This document shows, piece by piece, positions 37,322-45,636 of a stretch of 64,000 nucleotides of DNA (its first letter is position 1; each line of letters begins with the position of its first letter). Origin of the DNA: an uncultured Pelagibacteraceae bacterium (GTDB lineage Bacteria > Pseudomonadota > Alphaproteobacteria > Pelagibacterales > Pelagibacteraceae); the NCBI GenBank assembly GCA_902578265.1, contig CACHCA010000003.1, positions 87,210 through 151,209 on the forward strand, written 5' to 3'. The translations under genes and the position numbers were made by a program. The notes beneath the pieces were generated by a model that saw nothing but the letters and a program-made list of their open reading frames with translations, had not been told where the DNA came from and made no database searches.

Positions 37322-38887
37322 TTAAAATACCAATAGACCAAAAATTACAAGGACTAAAAAGCCAATAATAGATTGATTTCTAAAAGCGGTCATTTCTGAT
37401 TTTTTTGTATTCAAAGCCGTATAAGAGTTTGAATTTTGTGGAATTTGACCACTAGCTAAATATGTCAGAGCTTGATTAGCTTTATCCATTATTTCTGGAA
37501 ATTCTGGTAATCTTTTAATCACTTCAGAAGTGCTTTGAATCGTCTCATTAATTGTGGTCATAGGATCTTTTGTTTCTCTTAACCAATTTTCTAGAACAGG
37601 TTTAGATGTAGTCCAAATGTTTGTATTTGGATTTAATTTTCTGGCTACCCCCTCCACAACAACCATTGTTTTTTGAAGCATTAGAAGCTGAGGTTGTGTT
37701 TGCATGTTAAATTTTTCTGTAACATCAAATAATTGTTTTAATAATTTTCCACCAGAAATATCTTTTACTGTTTGGCCAAAAATTGGCTCACCAATTGATC
37801 TTAGGGCTTGAGCAAGGTCATCAATTGGAACTTCTTTAGGAACCAGTCCAGCAACCAAATGCACTTCTGCTACTTTACGATAATCTCTTTGGATAAAACC
37901 AAATAGTATTTCTGCTAAAAATCTTTTACTCATTTTATCAAGTCTGCCCATTATTCCAAAATCAATAGGAACTATATGACCATTATTATCTATAAATATA
38001 TTTCCTTGATGCATATCAGCGTGAAAAAATCCATCTCTCACTGCATGTCTTAGAAAATTTTGAATAATGTCGTTTGCAATTTTTTCAGTATTTAAATTTC
38101 TTTTTTTCAGCTCTTCAGTTTCCCTAATAGAAATTCCATCAACCCAATCTAATGTCATCACATTTTCACTTGTAAAATTCCAATAAATTTCAGGAACTCT
38201 GAACCCAACATCATTTCTAGTATTTTCCGCATATTCGTTAGCTGCAGCTGCTTCAAATCTTAAATCCATCTCTAAATTTGTTATTTCTTTAAGTAAAAAA
38301 ACTACCTCAACCAATTTTAATCTTTTTGTCTTTTTAATAAATGACTCCGTTAAAAAAGCAAAAAGCATAATTGCATCAATTTCATCATTAAAAATTTTTT
38401 TAATGTTTGGACGTAAAATCTTTATCGCAACATCCTTGATAGTACCGTTATCGTTGATTTGAGCTTTATGAACTTGGGCTATAGAGGCTGCTGCAACAGG
38501 CTCACTTAAATTTATAATTGTGTCATACGTTTTCTGTCCTAAATCATTTTTTATGATTTCTTTAGCTTGTATAAGTGAAAATGGTGGCAACTTATCTTGA
38601 AGATTTTCAAGTTGTTTTGAGAGATTCTCTCCAATTATATCTGGTCGCGTAGCCAAAAATTGTCCAAGTTTAATAAAAGTTGTGCCCATAGATTCCAAAG
38701 AATCTGATAAACGTTCGCCCTCACTTTTAATAAAGTTCTTTTTTTTAGGTGAAAAAGATATTGCTAAAAATTTAAACAGTAATGTGATTGCTAATGGTGG
38801 TTTTTGAAATTTTGAGATAATCTCTAATATATCTGAATGAGCTATTTTTCGTCCAAGTTTAAATAAAGTTATAATTTTTTTTATCAT
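37322..38887 (-). CDS. ubiB: Ubiquinone biosynthesis protein UbiB (ABC1/ADCK kinase-like)
   Basis: Atypical kinase-like ATPase required for ubiquinone production. I start at the ATG at 38887 (521 aa, MIKKIITLFKLGRK), whose first base is the last base of the ubiE stop (TAATG); a TTG four codons earlier is less likely. The KxGQ motif is FIKLGQFLATRPDI; the ADCK Ala-rich loop is AAASIAQVHKA; and the catalytic HxDxxxxN is FHADMHQGNIFI with DFG in PIDFGIMG. One C-terminal membrane helix (about 500-520) anchors it. Confidence 0.95.
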   Translation of the reverse strand: MIKKIITLFKLGRKIAHSDILEIISKFQKPPLAITLLFKFLAISFSPKKKNFIKSEGERLSDSLESMGTTFIKLGQFLATRPDIIGENLSKQLENLQDKLPPFSLIQAKEIIKNDLGQKTYDTIINLSEPVAAASIAQVHKAQINDNGTIKDVAIKILRPNIKKIFNDEIDAIMLFAFLTESFIKKTKRLKLVEVVFLLKEITNLEMDLRFEAAAANEYAENTRNDVGFRVPEIYWNFTSENVMTLDWVDGISIRETEELKKRNLNTEKIANDIIQNFLRHAVRDGFFHADMHQGNIFIDNNGHIVPIDFGIMGRLDKMSKRFLAEILFGFIQRDYRKVAEVHLVAGLVPKEVPIDDLAQALRSIGEPIFGQTVKDISGGKLLKQLFDVTEKFNMQTQPQLLMLQKTMVVVEGVARKLNPNTNIWTTSKPVLENWLRETKDPMTTINETIQSTSEVIKRLPEFPEIMDKANQALTYLASGQIPQNSNSYTALNTKKSEMTAFRNQSIIGFLVLVIFGLLVF

Positions 38888-39591
38888 TAAACTTTCCAAC
38901 CACTATGTATAGATACAATTCCATTATAGAAATTCCTATAATTGCATTTTTGAAATTTATTAATTTTCATATAATCTAAAAGTTCATCTTGATTTACAAA
39001 ATTATCAATACTTTCAATAAGATAATCATAAGGTTCTCTTTGTCCGATAACGTATTTGCCAATTAAAGGAATTAATTTTGAATATTTTTTATATATAAAT
39101 TCCAACTTTTCATTTTGAATCTTGGAAAATTCTAAACAAAAAAATCTTCCACCTTTTTTTAAAACTCTATATGCTTCTGACAAGGATCTATCTAAATCTT
39201 TTGTGTTTCTTAAGCCAAAACTAATTGTATAAAAATCAAAAATATTACTTTCAATAGGGAGTTTTTCTGCACTAGAAATTATCCACTTTACATTTTTATA
39301 ATTTTTAAGCTTTTCTTTTCCTTTGGCCACCATTCCTTTATTTGGATCAATACAAGTAATATGATTATTAATATCTGTGTTATCTAAATAAAGTCTTCCT
39401 ATATCTCCAGTACCACAAGCAACATCAACCAAGCTTTTATTTTTTGATGGTCCCATCATATTGATTAAATTTTTTTTCCATAGCCTATGTATTCCGAACG
39501 ACATAAAATCATTCATTAAATCATATTTGTCATAAACTTGGTCAAATACGCCTTGAACTAACCCTTTTTTATTTTGAAGATGTTGTTGCAT
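38887..39591 (-). CDS. ubiE: Ubiquinone/menaquinone biosynthesis C-methyltransferase UbiE
   Basis: SAM-dependent C-methyltransferase of quinone biosynthesis. 234 aa. Motif I is SLVDVACGTGDIGRLY, followed by ITCIDPNKGM, SFGLRNTKDLDRSLSEAYRVLKKGG and CLEFSKIQ, all family signatures. It is first of a minus-strand ubiE-ubiB-coaBC-dut series and divergent from mutM across 33 bp. It overlaps ubiB by one base. Confidence 0.97.
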   Translation of the reverse strand: MQQHLQNKKGLVQGVFDQVYDKYDLMNDFMSFGIHRLWKKNLINMMGPSKNKSLVDVACGTGDIGRLYLDNTDINNHITCIDPNKGMVAKGKEKLKNYKNVKWIISSAEKLPIESNIFDFYTISFGLRNTKDLDRSLSEAYRVLKKGGRFFCLEFSKIQNEKLEFIYKKYSKLIPLIGKYVIGQREPYDYLIESIDNFVNQDELLDYMKINKFQKCNYRNFYNGIVSIHSGWKV

Positions 39592-39624
39592 TTTTAATTA
39601 ATTATTCATTTAATATAATAGTAA

Positions 39625-40488
39625 ATGCCAGAATTACCAGAAGTAGAAATAGTCCGACAATCTTTATTAAAAAATATAAAAGGTAAAAAAATCAATAAAG
39701 TTTTGGTTAGAAACAGAAACTTACGATTTAAATTAGAAACTTCTTTTGAAAAGAAGCTAAAAAATAAATTTGTTTCGAATATTAAAAGATTCTCAAAATA
39801 TTTGATCATTGAATTAGAAAATAAAAGTTTTTTCATAGTTCATTTAGGAATGTCAGGAACAATTCATATTATTAGGAATAAAAGAAATGATATACCCACT
39901 AACACTAGTTTTTATAACTCACCAAATTTACCTAAAAATCATAATCATGTTGAATTCTCTTTTAAGAATATGAAGTTAATTTATAATGATCCAAGAAGAT
40001 TTGGTTATTTACAATTTTTTAATGATATTAACGGTCTGAAAAAAAAGTTTAAAAATTTTGGACCAGAGCCATTTAATAAAAAATTTAATTCAAAATATTT
40101 GATAAATCACTTTAAAAAAAAAGACAAAAATATTAAAAATTTTTTATTAGATCAAAATTTTGTATCAGGAATTGGAAATATTTATGCAAGCGAAATTTTA
40201 TATTTATCAAAAATCAACCCTTCATTATCTGCTAAATATTTGCAAAAAAAACAATGCAAAAACATAGTTATAAATTCGAGAAAAATTTTACAAAACGCTA
40301 TAAGGAAAGGTGGATCAACTATAAGAGACTTTAAAAATACCAAGGGTGATCAAGGTAATTTTCAAAAAGAGTTTAAGGTTTATGGTAGAGATAAACAAAA
40401 CTGTAAAAGATTAAATTGTTCGGGAACAATTAATAAAATTACCCAATCAAATAGATCAACATTTTTGTGTGAAATATGTCAAAAATAA
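39625..40488 (+). CDS. mutM: Formamidopyrimidine-DNA glycosylase (MutM/Fpg)
   Basis: Removes 8-oxoguanine and opened purines from DNA. The catalytic N-terminal PELPEVE (after Met removal Pro is the nucleophile) is perfect. The H2TH region FLLDQNFVSGIGNIYASEIL and a C-terminal zinc finger are present. The finger is Cys-x4-Cys (CKRLNC) then CEIC, while the usual first half is Cys-x2-Cys. 287 aa. Divergent from ubiE and upstream of rpsT-dnaA, a standard alphaproteobacterial order; the enoyl-CoA hydratase gene often between them is absent. Confidence 0.96.
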   Translation: MPELPEVEIVRQSLLKNIKGKKINKVLVRNRNLRFKLETSFEKKLKNKFVSNIKRFSKYLIIELENKSFFIVHLGMSGTIHIIRNKRNDIPTNTSFYNSPNLPKNHNHVEFSFKNMKLIYNDPRRFGYLQFFNDINGLKKKFKNFGPEPFNKKFNSKYLINHFKKKDKNIKNFLLDQNFVSGIGNIYASEILYLSKINPSLSAKYLQKKQCKNIVINSRKILQNAIRKGGSTIRDFKNTKGDQGNFQKEFKVYGRDKQNCKRLNCSGTINKITQSNRSTFLCEICQK

Positions 40489-40499
40489 TAAATATATTA

Positions 40500-40528
40500 T
40501 TGACCGGGCCTATTTAAGCGGTTATACC
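40500..40528 (+). promoter_or_regulatory. Candidate rpsT promoter (nearly leaderless)
   Basis: TTGACC (40500-40505), 17 bp spacer, TATACC (40523-40528), a good sigma70-type match lying in a locally GC-rich 30-bp stretch. Transcription would start about 40534-40536, only 4-6 bases before the rpsT ATG at 40540, leaving no room for a ribosome site. No other ribosome site is visible. Confidence 0.5.
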
Positions 40529-40539
40529 CCTGCAAAATT

Positions 40540-40800
40540 ATGGCTAATACAAAATCAGCAATTAAAAGAATTAGAAGAATATCTAAACAGACCGCGGTTA
40601 ATAAGGCGAGAAAAAGTAAATACAAAATTGCATTAAAAAAGATGAACGTTCTGATTGAAAATAAAAAAAAGTCAGAGGCTTTAAAGTTCTTACCCAAGTT
40701 GAATTCCATGTTAATGAAGATTGCTAAAACTGGAATAATAAAAAAACAAAATGCATCTAGGAATGTATCTAGAATTACAAAAAAAATAAGTTCCTTATAA
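40540..40800 (+). CDS. rpsT: 30S ribosomal protein S20
   Basis: 86 aa, very basic, three-helix protein binding 16S rRNA at the body of the 30S subunit. It begins MANTKSAIKRIRRISKQ and contains the ALKFLPKLNSMLMKIAKTGIIKK region typical of S20. It lies between mutM and dnaA as in other alphaproteobacteria. A promoter-like sequence is placed just 11 bp before its ATG. Confidence 0.97.
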   Translation: MANTKSAIKRIRRISKQTAVNKARKSKYKIALKKMNVLIENKKKSEALKFLPKLNSMLMKIAKTGIIKKQNASRNVSRITKKISSL

Positions 40801-40812
40801 CTTCTATACCTC

Positions 40813-40827
40813 AAGTTGATTCAACTT
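40813..40827. repeat. Small palindrome after rpsT
   Basis: AAGTTGA-T-TCAACTT, 7-bp arms around one base, 13 bp past the rpsT stop. There is no T run, so it is a weak terminator at best and may be an operator for the dnaA region. It lies in the 271-bp rpsT-dnaA gap. Confidence 0.3.
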
Positions 40828-40975
40828 TAAGAATACGCTTCATATATGATGCATTAATCTTAAATTACAATATTTAGAATTAGTAAAAAAATATTATATT
40901 TAATTCAATCATAAATTTTATTTATTTTTTTGATACATAAAAAAAAAATTTGTCAAAGAAATTTTTAAAAAAATT

Positions 40976-40984
40976 TTTTACACA
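40976..40984 (+). promoter_or_regulatory. Single DnaA-box-like site upstream of dnaA
   Basis: TTTTACACA fits the relaxed DnaA box TTWTNCACA. It sits in the very AT-rich 271-bp gap (40801-41071) between rpsT and dnaA, next to long A and T runs that would melt easily. It is the only box I can find here, so autoregulation of dnaA is more supportable than a replication origin. No other coding or RNA feature is seen in the gap. Confidence 0.35.
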
Positions 40985-41071
40985 ATCCCAGATTTTATTT
41001 ATTTTCGGTTTAGTAAAATAATTTGTTGCAATAACCATCATTATTGATGTAACTGGAGTCTCTCCTAAGAA

Positions 41072-42472
41072 ATGAATAATACGCACACAAATAAAAGTTT
41101 TGATAAGATCAATCTTGATTGGAAACAGATTCAGTCTGAATTAAAACTCAAATTGGGAATAGAAGTTTATGAAAGCTGGATAAAAAAAATTGATTTACAT
41201 GAAGAGTTTAATAATTATATCTTATTAACTGTACCTACCAGGTTCATTCGTGATTGGATCACATCAAGATACTTAGATCAAATTTTACAAACCATCAGAA
41301 AACATAAAAAACAAATTATCAGGATAGAATTTAAGATTTTACAAAAAAAGGATACAAAAAGTGAAAAATTTGATGGTCTTAATCAAATAAAAGAGTCTCA
41401 AAAAGTCTCATTTATTAAAGACTCTCATCTCCAGTATAGTAGAATAGATCCTAATAAAAGATTTGAGAACTTTTTAATTGGTTCAAGCAATAAAATAGCT
41501 TTTGAAGCTTCCTTAAAGGTATCTGAGAATATTTCACATTATAATCCGCTTTATATATATGGAGGCGTAGGTTTAGGTAAAACTCATCTTTTGAATTCTA
41601 TAGGTTACGAAATGAGTAAAAATAAAAAAGTTATGTTTATTTCAGCTGAACGTTTCATGTATCAATTTGTAAAATCAATTAAATCTAACGATATGGTAAA
41701 ATTTAAAGAGTATTTTAGAAATACAGATGTTTTATTAATAGACGATATACAGTTCATGAATGGAAAAGAAGCTATGCAGGAAGAGTTTTTTCATACTTTT
41801 AATGCACTTTTGGATAAAGAGTCACAAATAATTGTTTCAGCTGATAGACCACCTAATAAGTTATCTAGAATTCAAGAAAGAATTAAATCAAGATTTTCTG
41901 GAGGTCTAGTTGTAGATATTCAAAAACCTGAGTATGATCTAAGAAAAAAGATCATCAATCACAAGATAAATGAATTAACTAGTTTATATGCTGATAAAGT
42001 AAATGTTACAGATGAAATTCAGGATTTTATAAGTAATAAAATTACCACTAATGTGCGGGAATTAGTTGGAGCAATAAATCGTATAGTCTCATTCACTAGG
42101 ATTTATAACAAACTACCAAGTCTACCCGAGACAAAGATTATTTTGAAAGATTTATTAAATTTAACAGAAAATAACGTAACAATAGATTCAATTCAAACAA
42201 TTGTCTGTAAATTTTTTAAAATTAGTAAAAATGAGATGTTATCCTCAAGAAGATCGAGATATTTAGTTAGACCTAGACAGGCAGCTATTTACCTAACTAA
42301 AATTTTAACCTCTAAATCATTACCAGAAATAGGACGAGAATTTTCAAATCGAGATCATACGACTATAATTCATTCTGTGAAAACAATAGAAAAATTAAAA
42401 GAAAAAAATCCAGACATGAATGATAATATAAATAAATTAAAAAATATTATTTTATATAATAAAGAAGGATGA
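41072..42472 (+). CDS. dnaA: Chromosomal replication initiator protein DnaA
   Basis: AAA+ initiator that opens the origin. 466 aa with domain I (about 1-85), a short linker, the ATPase domain (Walker A GGVGLGKTHLL, Walker B LLIDDIQFMNGKE), and C-terminal DNA-binding domain IV (SSRRSRYLVRPRQAAIYL and REFSNRDHTTIIHSVK, which contacts the DnaA box). The ATG at 41072 is preceded by a GGAG ribosome site at 41055-41058. Overlaps dnaN by 4 bp. Confidence 0.98.
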   Translation: MNNTHTNKSFDKINLDWKQIQSELKLKLGIEVYESWIKKIDLHEEFNNYILLTVPTRFIRDWITSRYLDQILQTIRKHKKQIIRIEFKILQKKDTKSEKFDGLNQIKESQKVSFIKDSHLQYSRIDPNKRFENFLIGSSNKIAFEASLKVSENISHYNPLYIYGGVGLGKTHLLNSIGYEMSKNKKVMFISAERFMYQFVKSIKSNDMVKFKEYFRNTDVLLIDDIQFMNGKEAMQEEFFHTFNALLDKESQIIVSADRPPNKLSRIQERIKSRFSGGLVVDIQKPEYDLRKKIINHKINELTSLYADKVNVTDEIQDFISNKITTNVRELVGAINRIVSFTRIYNKLPSLPETKIILKDLLNLTENNVTIDSIQTIVCKFFKISKNEMLSSRRSRYLVRPRQAAIYLTKILTSKSLPEIGREFSNRDHTTIIHSVKTIEKLKEKNPDMNDNINKLKNIILYNKEG

Positions 42473-43581
42473 AATTTAACGTTAATCAAAAAGAACTTCA
42501 AGAAGCCTTAAGTTATTGTCAAGGTGTTATAGAAAAAAGAAGTACGTTGCAGATACTTTCTAATGTTTTACTAGATGCAAGTAACTCAAGATTAACAATA
42601 ACAGCCACAGATCTTGATTTGATTTTTATTCATCAAATTGAAAATGTAGAAATTTTAGAGGAGGGAAATACAACCACAACTTCCTCAATTATGTTTGATA
42701 TTGTTAGAAAATTTTCTTCAGACAAAAAATTAAACTTATCAATGAATAGCGAAAACAAACTTCAACTAGAGTCTGAAAAATCAATATTTAATCTAAATTG
42801 TATAAATTCTTCAGAGTTTCCGCTTACAGACGAAAATTTTAGCGATAACACATTTGCAATTAATTCAAAACATTTTTTAAAGTTACTTAATAAGTGTAAG
42901 TTTTCGATATCGAATGATGAAACACGTCATTATTTAAGTGGTATATATTTTCATCAAACTGAGGTTGAGGATAAGATTTATTTGACTGCTGTTGCAACTG
43001 ATAGTCATAGGATGTCAATTTCCAAAATAAGATTAAGTGAAAAAATAAATTTTGATCCAATTATTCTTCCAAAAAAAACTATATTTCAACTTTGTTCTTT
43101 ACTAGATAATTATGATGGTGATCTTAAAATATCCAACTTAAAATCAAAAATAAAGTTTGAATTAACTAATAGTATTTTAATTTCTAAATTAATTGATGGA
43201 AAATTTCCAAATTATATACAAGTAATTCCTAAGAATAATCAAAAAAAATTAGAAACAAATCTTAAATCATTTTTAGGATCTATTGATAGAGTCGCATCAG
43301 TGTCACTAGATAAAAAAGATGGAGTTAAGTTTAAGTTATCTAAGGATACATTAAATCTTTCTGTTAATAATACTACTAGTGGTGATGGAAATGAAACCTT
43401 AGGTGTTCAATTTGATCATGATTTAGAAATAAGTTTCAATTCAAGATATTTAATTGATGTTGCCTCACAGCTTGATGGTGAAAAAATAGAGTTATTTTTA
43501 AATGATACAGGGTCTCCTGCTTTGATAAAAGATCCGGGTGATTTTGATAGTATTTATGTGGTGATGCCCATGAAAGGCTAA
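42469..43581 (+). CDS. dnaN: DNA polymerase III sliding clamp (beta subunit)
   Basis: 370 aa, three tandem clamp domains of about 120 aa each. It begins MKFNVNQKELQEALSYCQGVIEKRSTLQIL, with GKFPNYIQVIP in the middle domain and the C-terminal YVVMPMKG typical of beta clamps. ATGA overlap with dnaA means coupled translation. recF does not follow; its last 4 bp overlap the convergent acyltransferase gene. Confidence 0.98.
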   Translation: MKFNVNQKELQEALSYCQGVIEKRSTLQILSNVLLDASNSRLTITATDLDLIFIHQIENVEILEEGNTTTTSSIMFDIVRKFSSDKKLNLSMNSENKLQLESEKSIFNLNCINSSEFPLTDENFSDNTFAINSKHFLKLLNKCKFSISNDETRHYLSGIYFHQTEVEDKIYLTAVATDSHRMSISKIRLSEKINFDPIILPKKTIFQLCSLLDNYDGDLKISNLKSKIKFELTNSILISKLIDGKFPNYIQVIPKNNQKKLETNLKSFLGSIDRVASVSLDKKDGVKFKLSKDTLNLSVNNTTSGDGNETLGVQFDHDLEISFNSRYLIDVASQLDGEKIELFLNDTGSPALIKDPGDFDSIYVVMPMKG

Positions 43582-44279
43582 TCTATAAGATTTAATTCTG
43601 AATAAATTTTATTCTCTAAAGTTTTAAGAAATACTTCTTTTTCCAAATCATTATTTATTCTTTGCATTATAGATATAGTAATAGTTCTATTGCTAATTTT
43701 TCTTCCTGATTTAGGCCAGACATATCCAGAATTAATGGCAACTGGTTGGCAAGCAATTTTAAGTTTCTCATAAATTCTAGAGGCTCCTTTTTTAAAAGGT
43801 GGTCTTTCATATGGTAAAACTCTAGTTCCTTGAGGAAAAATTATCAAAGGTCTATCTGAATTAGAAACTACACTTGAAATTTCATCATAAAAACTAAGAT
43901 TATCTTTTGTAATTTGACCTCTTTTAACTGATATAGATCCAATTTTTTTTAAATACCATCCGAATATAGGTATCAATAATAACTCTTTCTTTAGAATGAA
44001 TACAGGTGAGTTAAATAAAGTTTGAAGAAAGAAAGTTTCAAACATTGATTGATGTGATGCTGCTATAAAAAATTTTTCATCTCTAATAATATTTTCAGTC
44101 CCTTTAATTATTATTTTTGTTGAAAGAAAAAATTTTAAGCAAAAACTCGTCCAGTGACCCATTAGCTTACCACCAAATAACACTACTTGTTTAGGTAAGA
44201 AAAACGAGGGCAAAAAAATTATTGAAATAATAATAATTCCAGTAAAAAAAAATAATGAAAATATGAAGTTTCTTAACAT
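43578..44279 (-). CDS. plsC: 1-acyl-sn-glycerol-3-phosphate acyltransferase-like (PlsC family)
   Basis: 233 aa with an N-terminal membrane helix (about 5-30). Motif I is ASHQSMFE, that is H-x4-E in place of the canonical H-x4-D, a variant seen in other alphaproteobacterial members; motif III is IIFPQGTR and motif IV reads QPVAINSGYVWPK. It probably forms phosphatidic acid from lysophosphatidate. Convergent with dnaN (4 bp overlap) and 11 bp downstream of lysA. Confidence 0.85.
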   Translation of the reverse strand: MLRNFIFSLFFFTGIIIISIIFLPSFFLPKQVVLFGGKLMGHWTSFCLKFFLSTKIIIKGTENIIRDEKFFIAASHQSMFETFFLQTLFNSPVFILKKELLLIPIFGWYLKKIGSISVKRGQITKDNLSFYDEISSVVSNSDRPLIIFPQGTRVLPYERPPFKKGASRIYEKLKIACQPVAINSGYVWPKSGRKISNRTITISIMQRINNDLEKEVFLKTLENKIYSELNLID

Positions 44280-44290
44280 TTTGTTAAAAG

Positions 44291-45505
44291 CTAGATTATT
44301 TCCGCGTGCTTTTGTCTTTTTCTAATTACATTAATTTTTGAACCTTTAATTAATAATTCTATTGGTTTAGGTCTTAAATTGTAATTTGAGCTTAAAGACA
44401 TACCGTACGCGCCAACATCGCATATAGCTATTAAATCTTTTTCCTCTAATTTTTGAAATTTTCTTAATGTTATAAATTTATCAGTACTTTCGCAAATTGG
44501 ACCAACGAATTCATAAGGTTTATTTGATATTTTATTTGATTTTATTACTGGTAATGTCCTATGAAATGCCCCATATAATGCAGGTCTCATAAAATCATTC
44601 ATAGCAGCATCTAAAATTATAAATTTTTTCCTGCCACTGTCTTTAATATAAATAACTCTACTAATTAACATACCAGTATTGCCAATTATAGATCTTCCAG
44701 GTTCAAAAATAATTTTTACGCTATGTTTTTTGAGAAAATTATTTATTGCAGTGTTATACTTTTTATAATTAAGTGTTTTGTCTTTATTAGAATAATTAAT
44801 TCCCATACCTCCACCTAAATCAATAAATTCAAATTGATGATTAGTCTTATCTAAGATATGGCTAACAGCATCAAGCATTTTTCCATAGGGTTTATGATCT
44901 AAAATTTGACTACCTATGTGAACACTCAAACATTTTAAGTCTATATTTTTTGAATTTTTACAAAAATCCACAATTTTATGAAATGTATCTTTATTTACTC
45001 CAAATTTATTCTCTTTTTTTCCTGTAGAAATTTGATTTAGTGTTTTTGCATCTGTATTAGGATTAAGTCTAACTCCAATTCTAACTTTTTTGTTCCTTAA
45101 TATTGCAAGTCTATTTATTTCCATTATTTCACTTAATGACTCAGCATTAATGAGTAGTATTTTTTTATTTATTGCAAAATTCAATTCACTAGAAGTTTTT
45201 CCAACTCCCGAAAATACTATTTTATTTGGTTTTATCCCTGCTTTTATGGCTATCATGAGCTCACCTAAAGAAACTACATCAGCCCCTAAACCAAATTTTT
45301 TAATTTCTCTAATTAAGTTAACATTCGTATTAGATTTTACTGCAAAACAAATTAAAGGTGAAAAAGATTTAAAATTTTTTTTAAATTTATTTATATTTTC
45401 TTTTAATTTTGAATATGAATAACAATAAAAAGGTGTTCCAAATTTTTCAGCTATTCTCTGGAAATTGACTTTTTCCACTGTTAGTCTTTTATTAATATAT
45501 TTCAT
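44291..45505 (-). CDS. lysA: Diaminopimelate decarboxylase
   Basis: PLP-dependent enzyme converting meso-diaminopimelate to lysine. 404 aa. The Schiff-base Lys lies in CFAVKSNTNVNLI; the SVHIGSQI, DLGGGMGINY and EPGRSIIG segments bind PLP phosphate; and GPICESTDKF holds the cross-subunit catalytic Cys. Start overlaps the stop of the tiny lipoprotein gene by 4 bp. tlpA-like, argH, lptM-like and lysA form a standard alphaproteobacterial neighbourhood. Confidence 0.97.
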   Translation of the reverse strand: MKYINKRLTVEKVNFQRIAEKFGTPFYCYSYSKLKENINKFKKNFKSFSPLICFAVKSNTNVNLIREIKKFGLGADVVSLGELMIAIKAGIKPNKIVFSGVGKTSSELNFAINKKILLINAESLSEIMEINRLAILRNKKVRIGVRLNPNTDAKTLNQISTGKKENKFGVNKDTFHKIVDFCKNSKNIDLKCLSVHIGSQILDHKPYGKMLDAVSHILDKTNHQFEFIDLGGGMGINYSNKDKTLNYKKYNTAINNFLKKHSVKIIFEPGRSIIGNTGMLISRVIYIKDSGRKKFIILDAAMNDFMRPALYGAFHRTLPVIKSNKISNKPYEFVGPICESTDKFITLRKFQKLEEKDLIAICDVGAYGMSLSSNYNLRPKPIELLIKGSKINVIRKRQKHAEII

Positions 45506-45636
45506 GAAATTTTGTTAATTATAATTGTTGGCACTTTAATTTCTTTATTTAAAACTTTGTATTCAGGATCACCTTTCTTCCCACAAGAAACTAAAATACA
45601 ACAAACTAAAATAACAAATGTAATTTTTTTAATCAT
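45502..45636 (-). CDS. Small lipoprotein, LptM/YifL-like (44 aa)
   Basis: A 44-residue frame between argH and lysA begins MIKKITFVILVCCILVSCGKKGDPEY. The hydrophobic signal and LVSC lipobox followed by GKKG closely match the LptM (YifL) lipoproteins, which in E. coli assist assembly of the LPS translocon LptD. The same location upstream of lysA is occupied by this family in other proteobacteria. It overlaps argH (45633) and lysA (45505) by 4 bp each, so it is translationally coupled on both sides. Confidence 0.88.
   Translation of the reverse strand: MIKKITFVILVCCILVSCGKKGDPEYKVLNKEIKVPTIIINKIS

Noticed and set aside
38888..38899. TTG start four codons upstream for ubiB
   Set aside because: The ATG at 38887 forms the common TAATG coupling with ubiE and matches homologue N-termini better.
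43578..44279. H-x4-E in place of H-x4-D in the PlsC-like acyltransferase as an inactive enzyme
   Set aside because: The same variant occurs in other alphaproteobacterial members, and the other motifs are intact.
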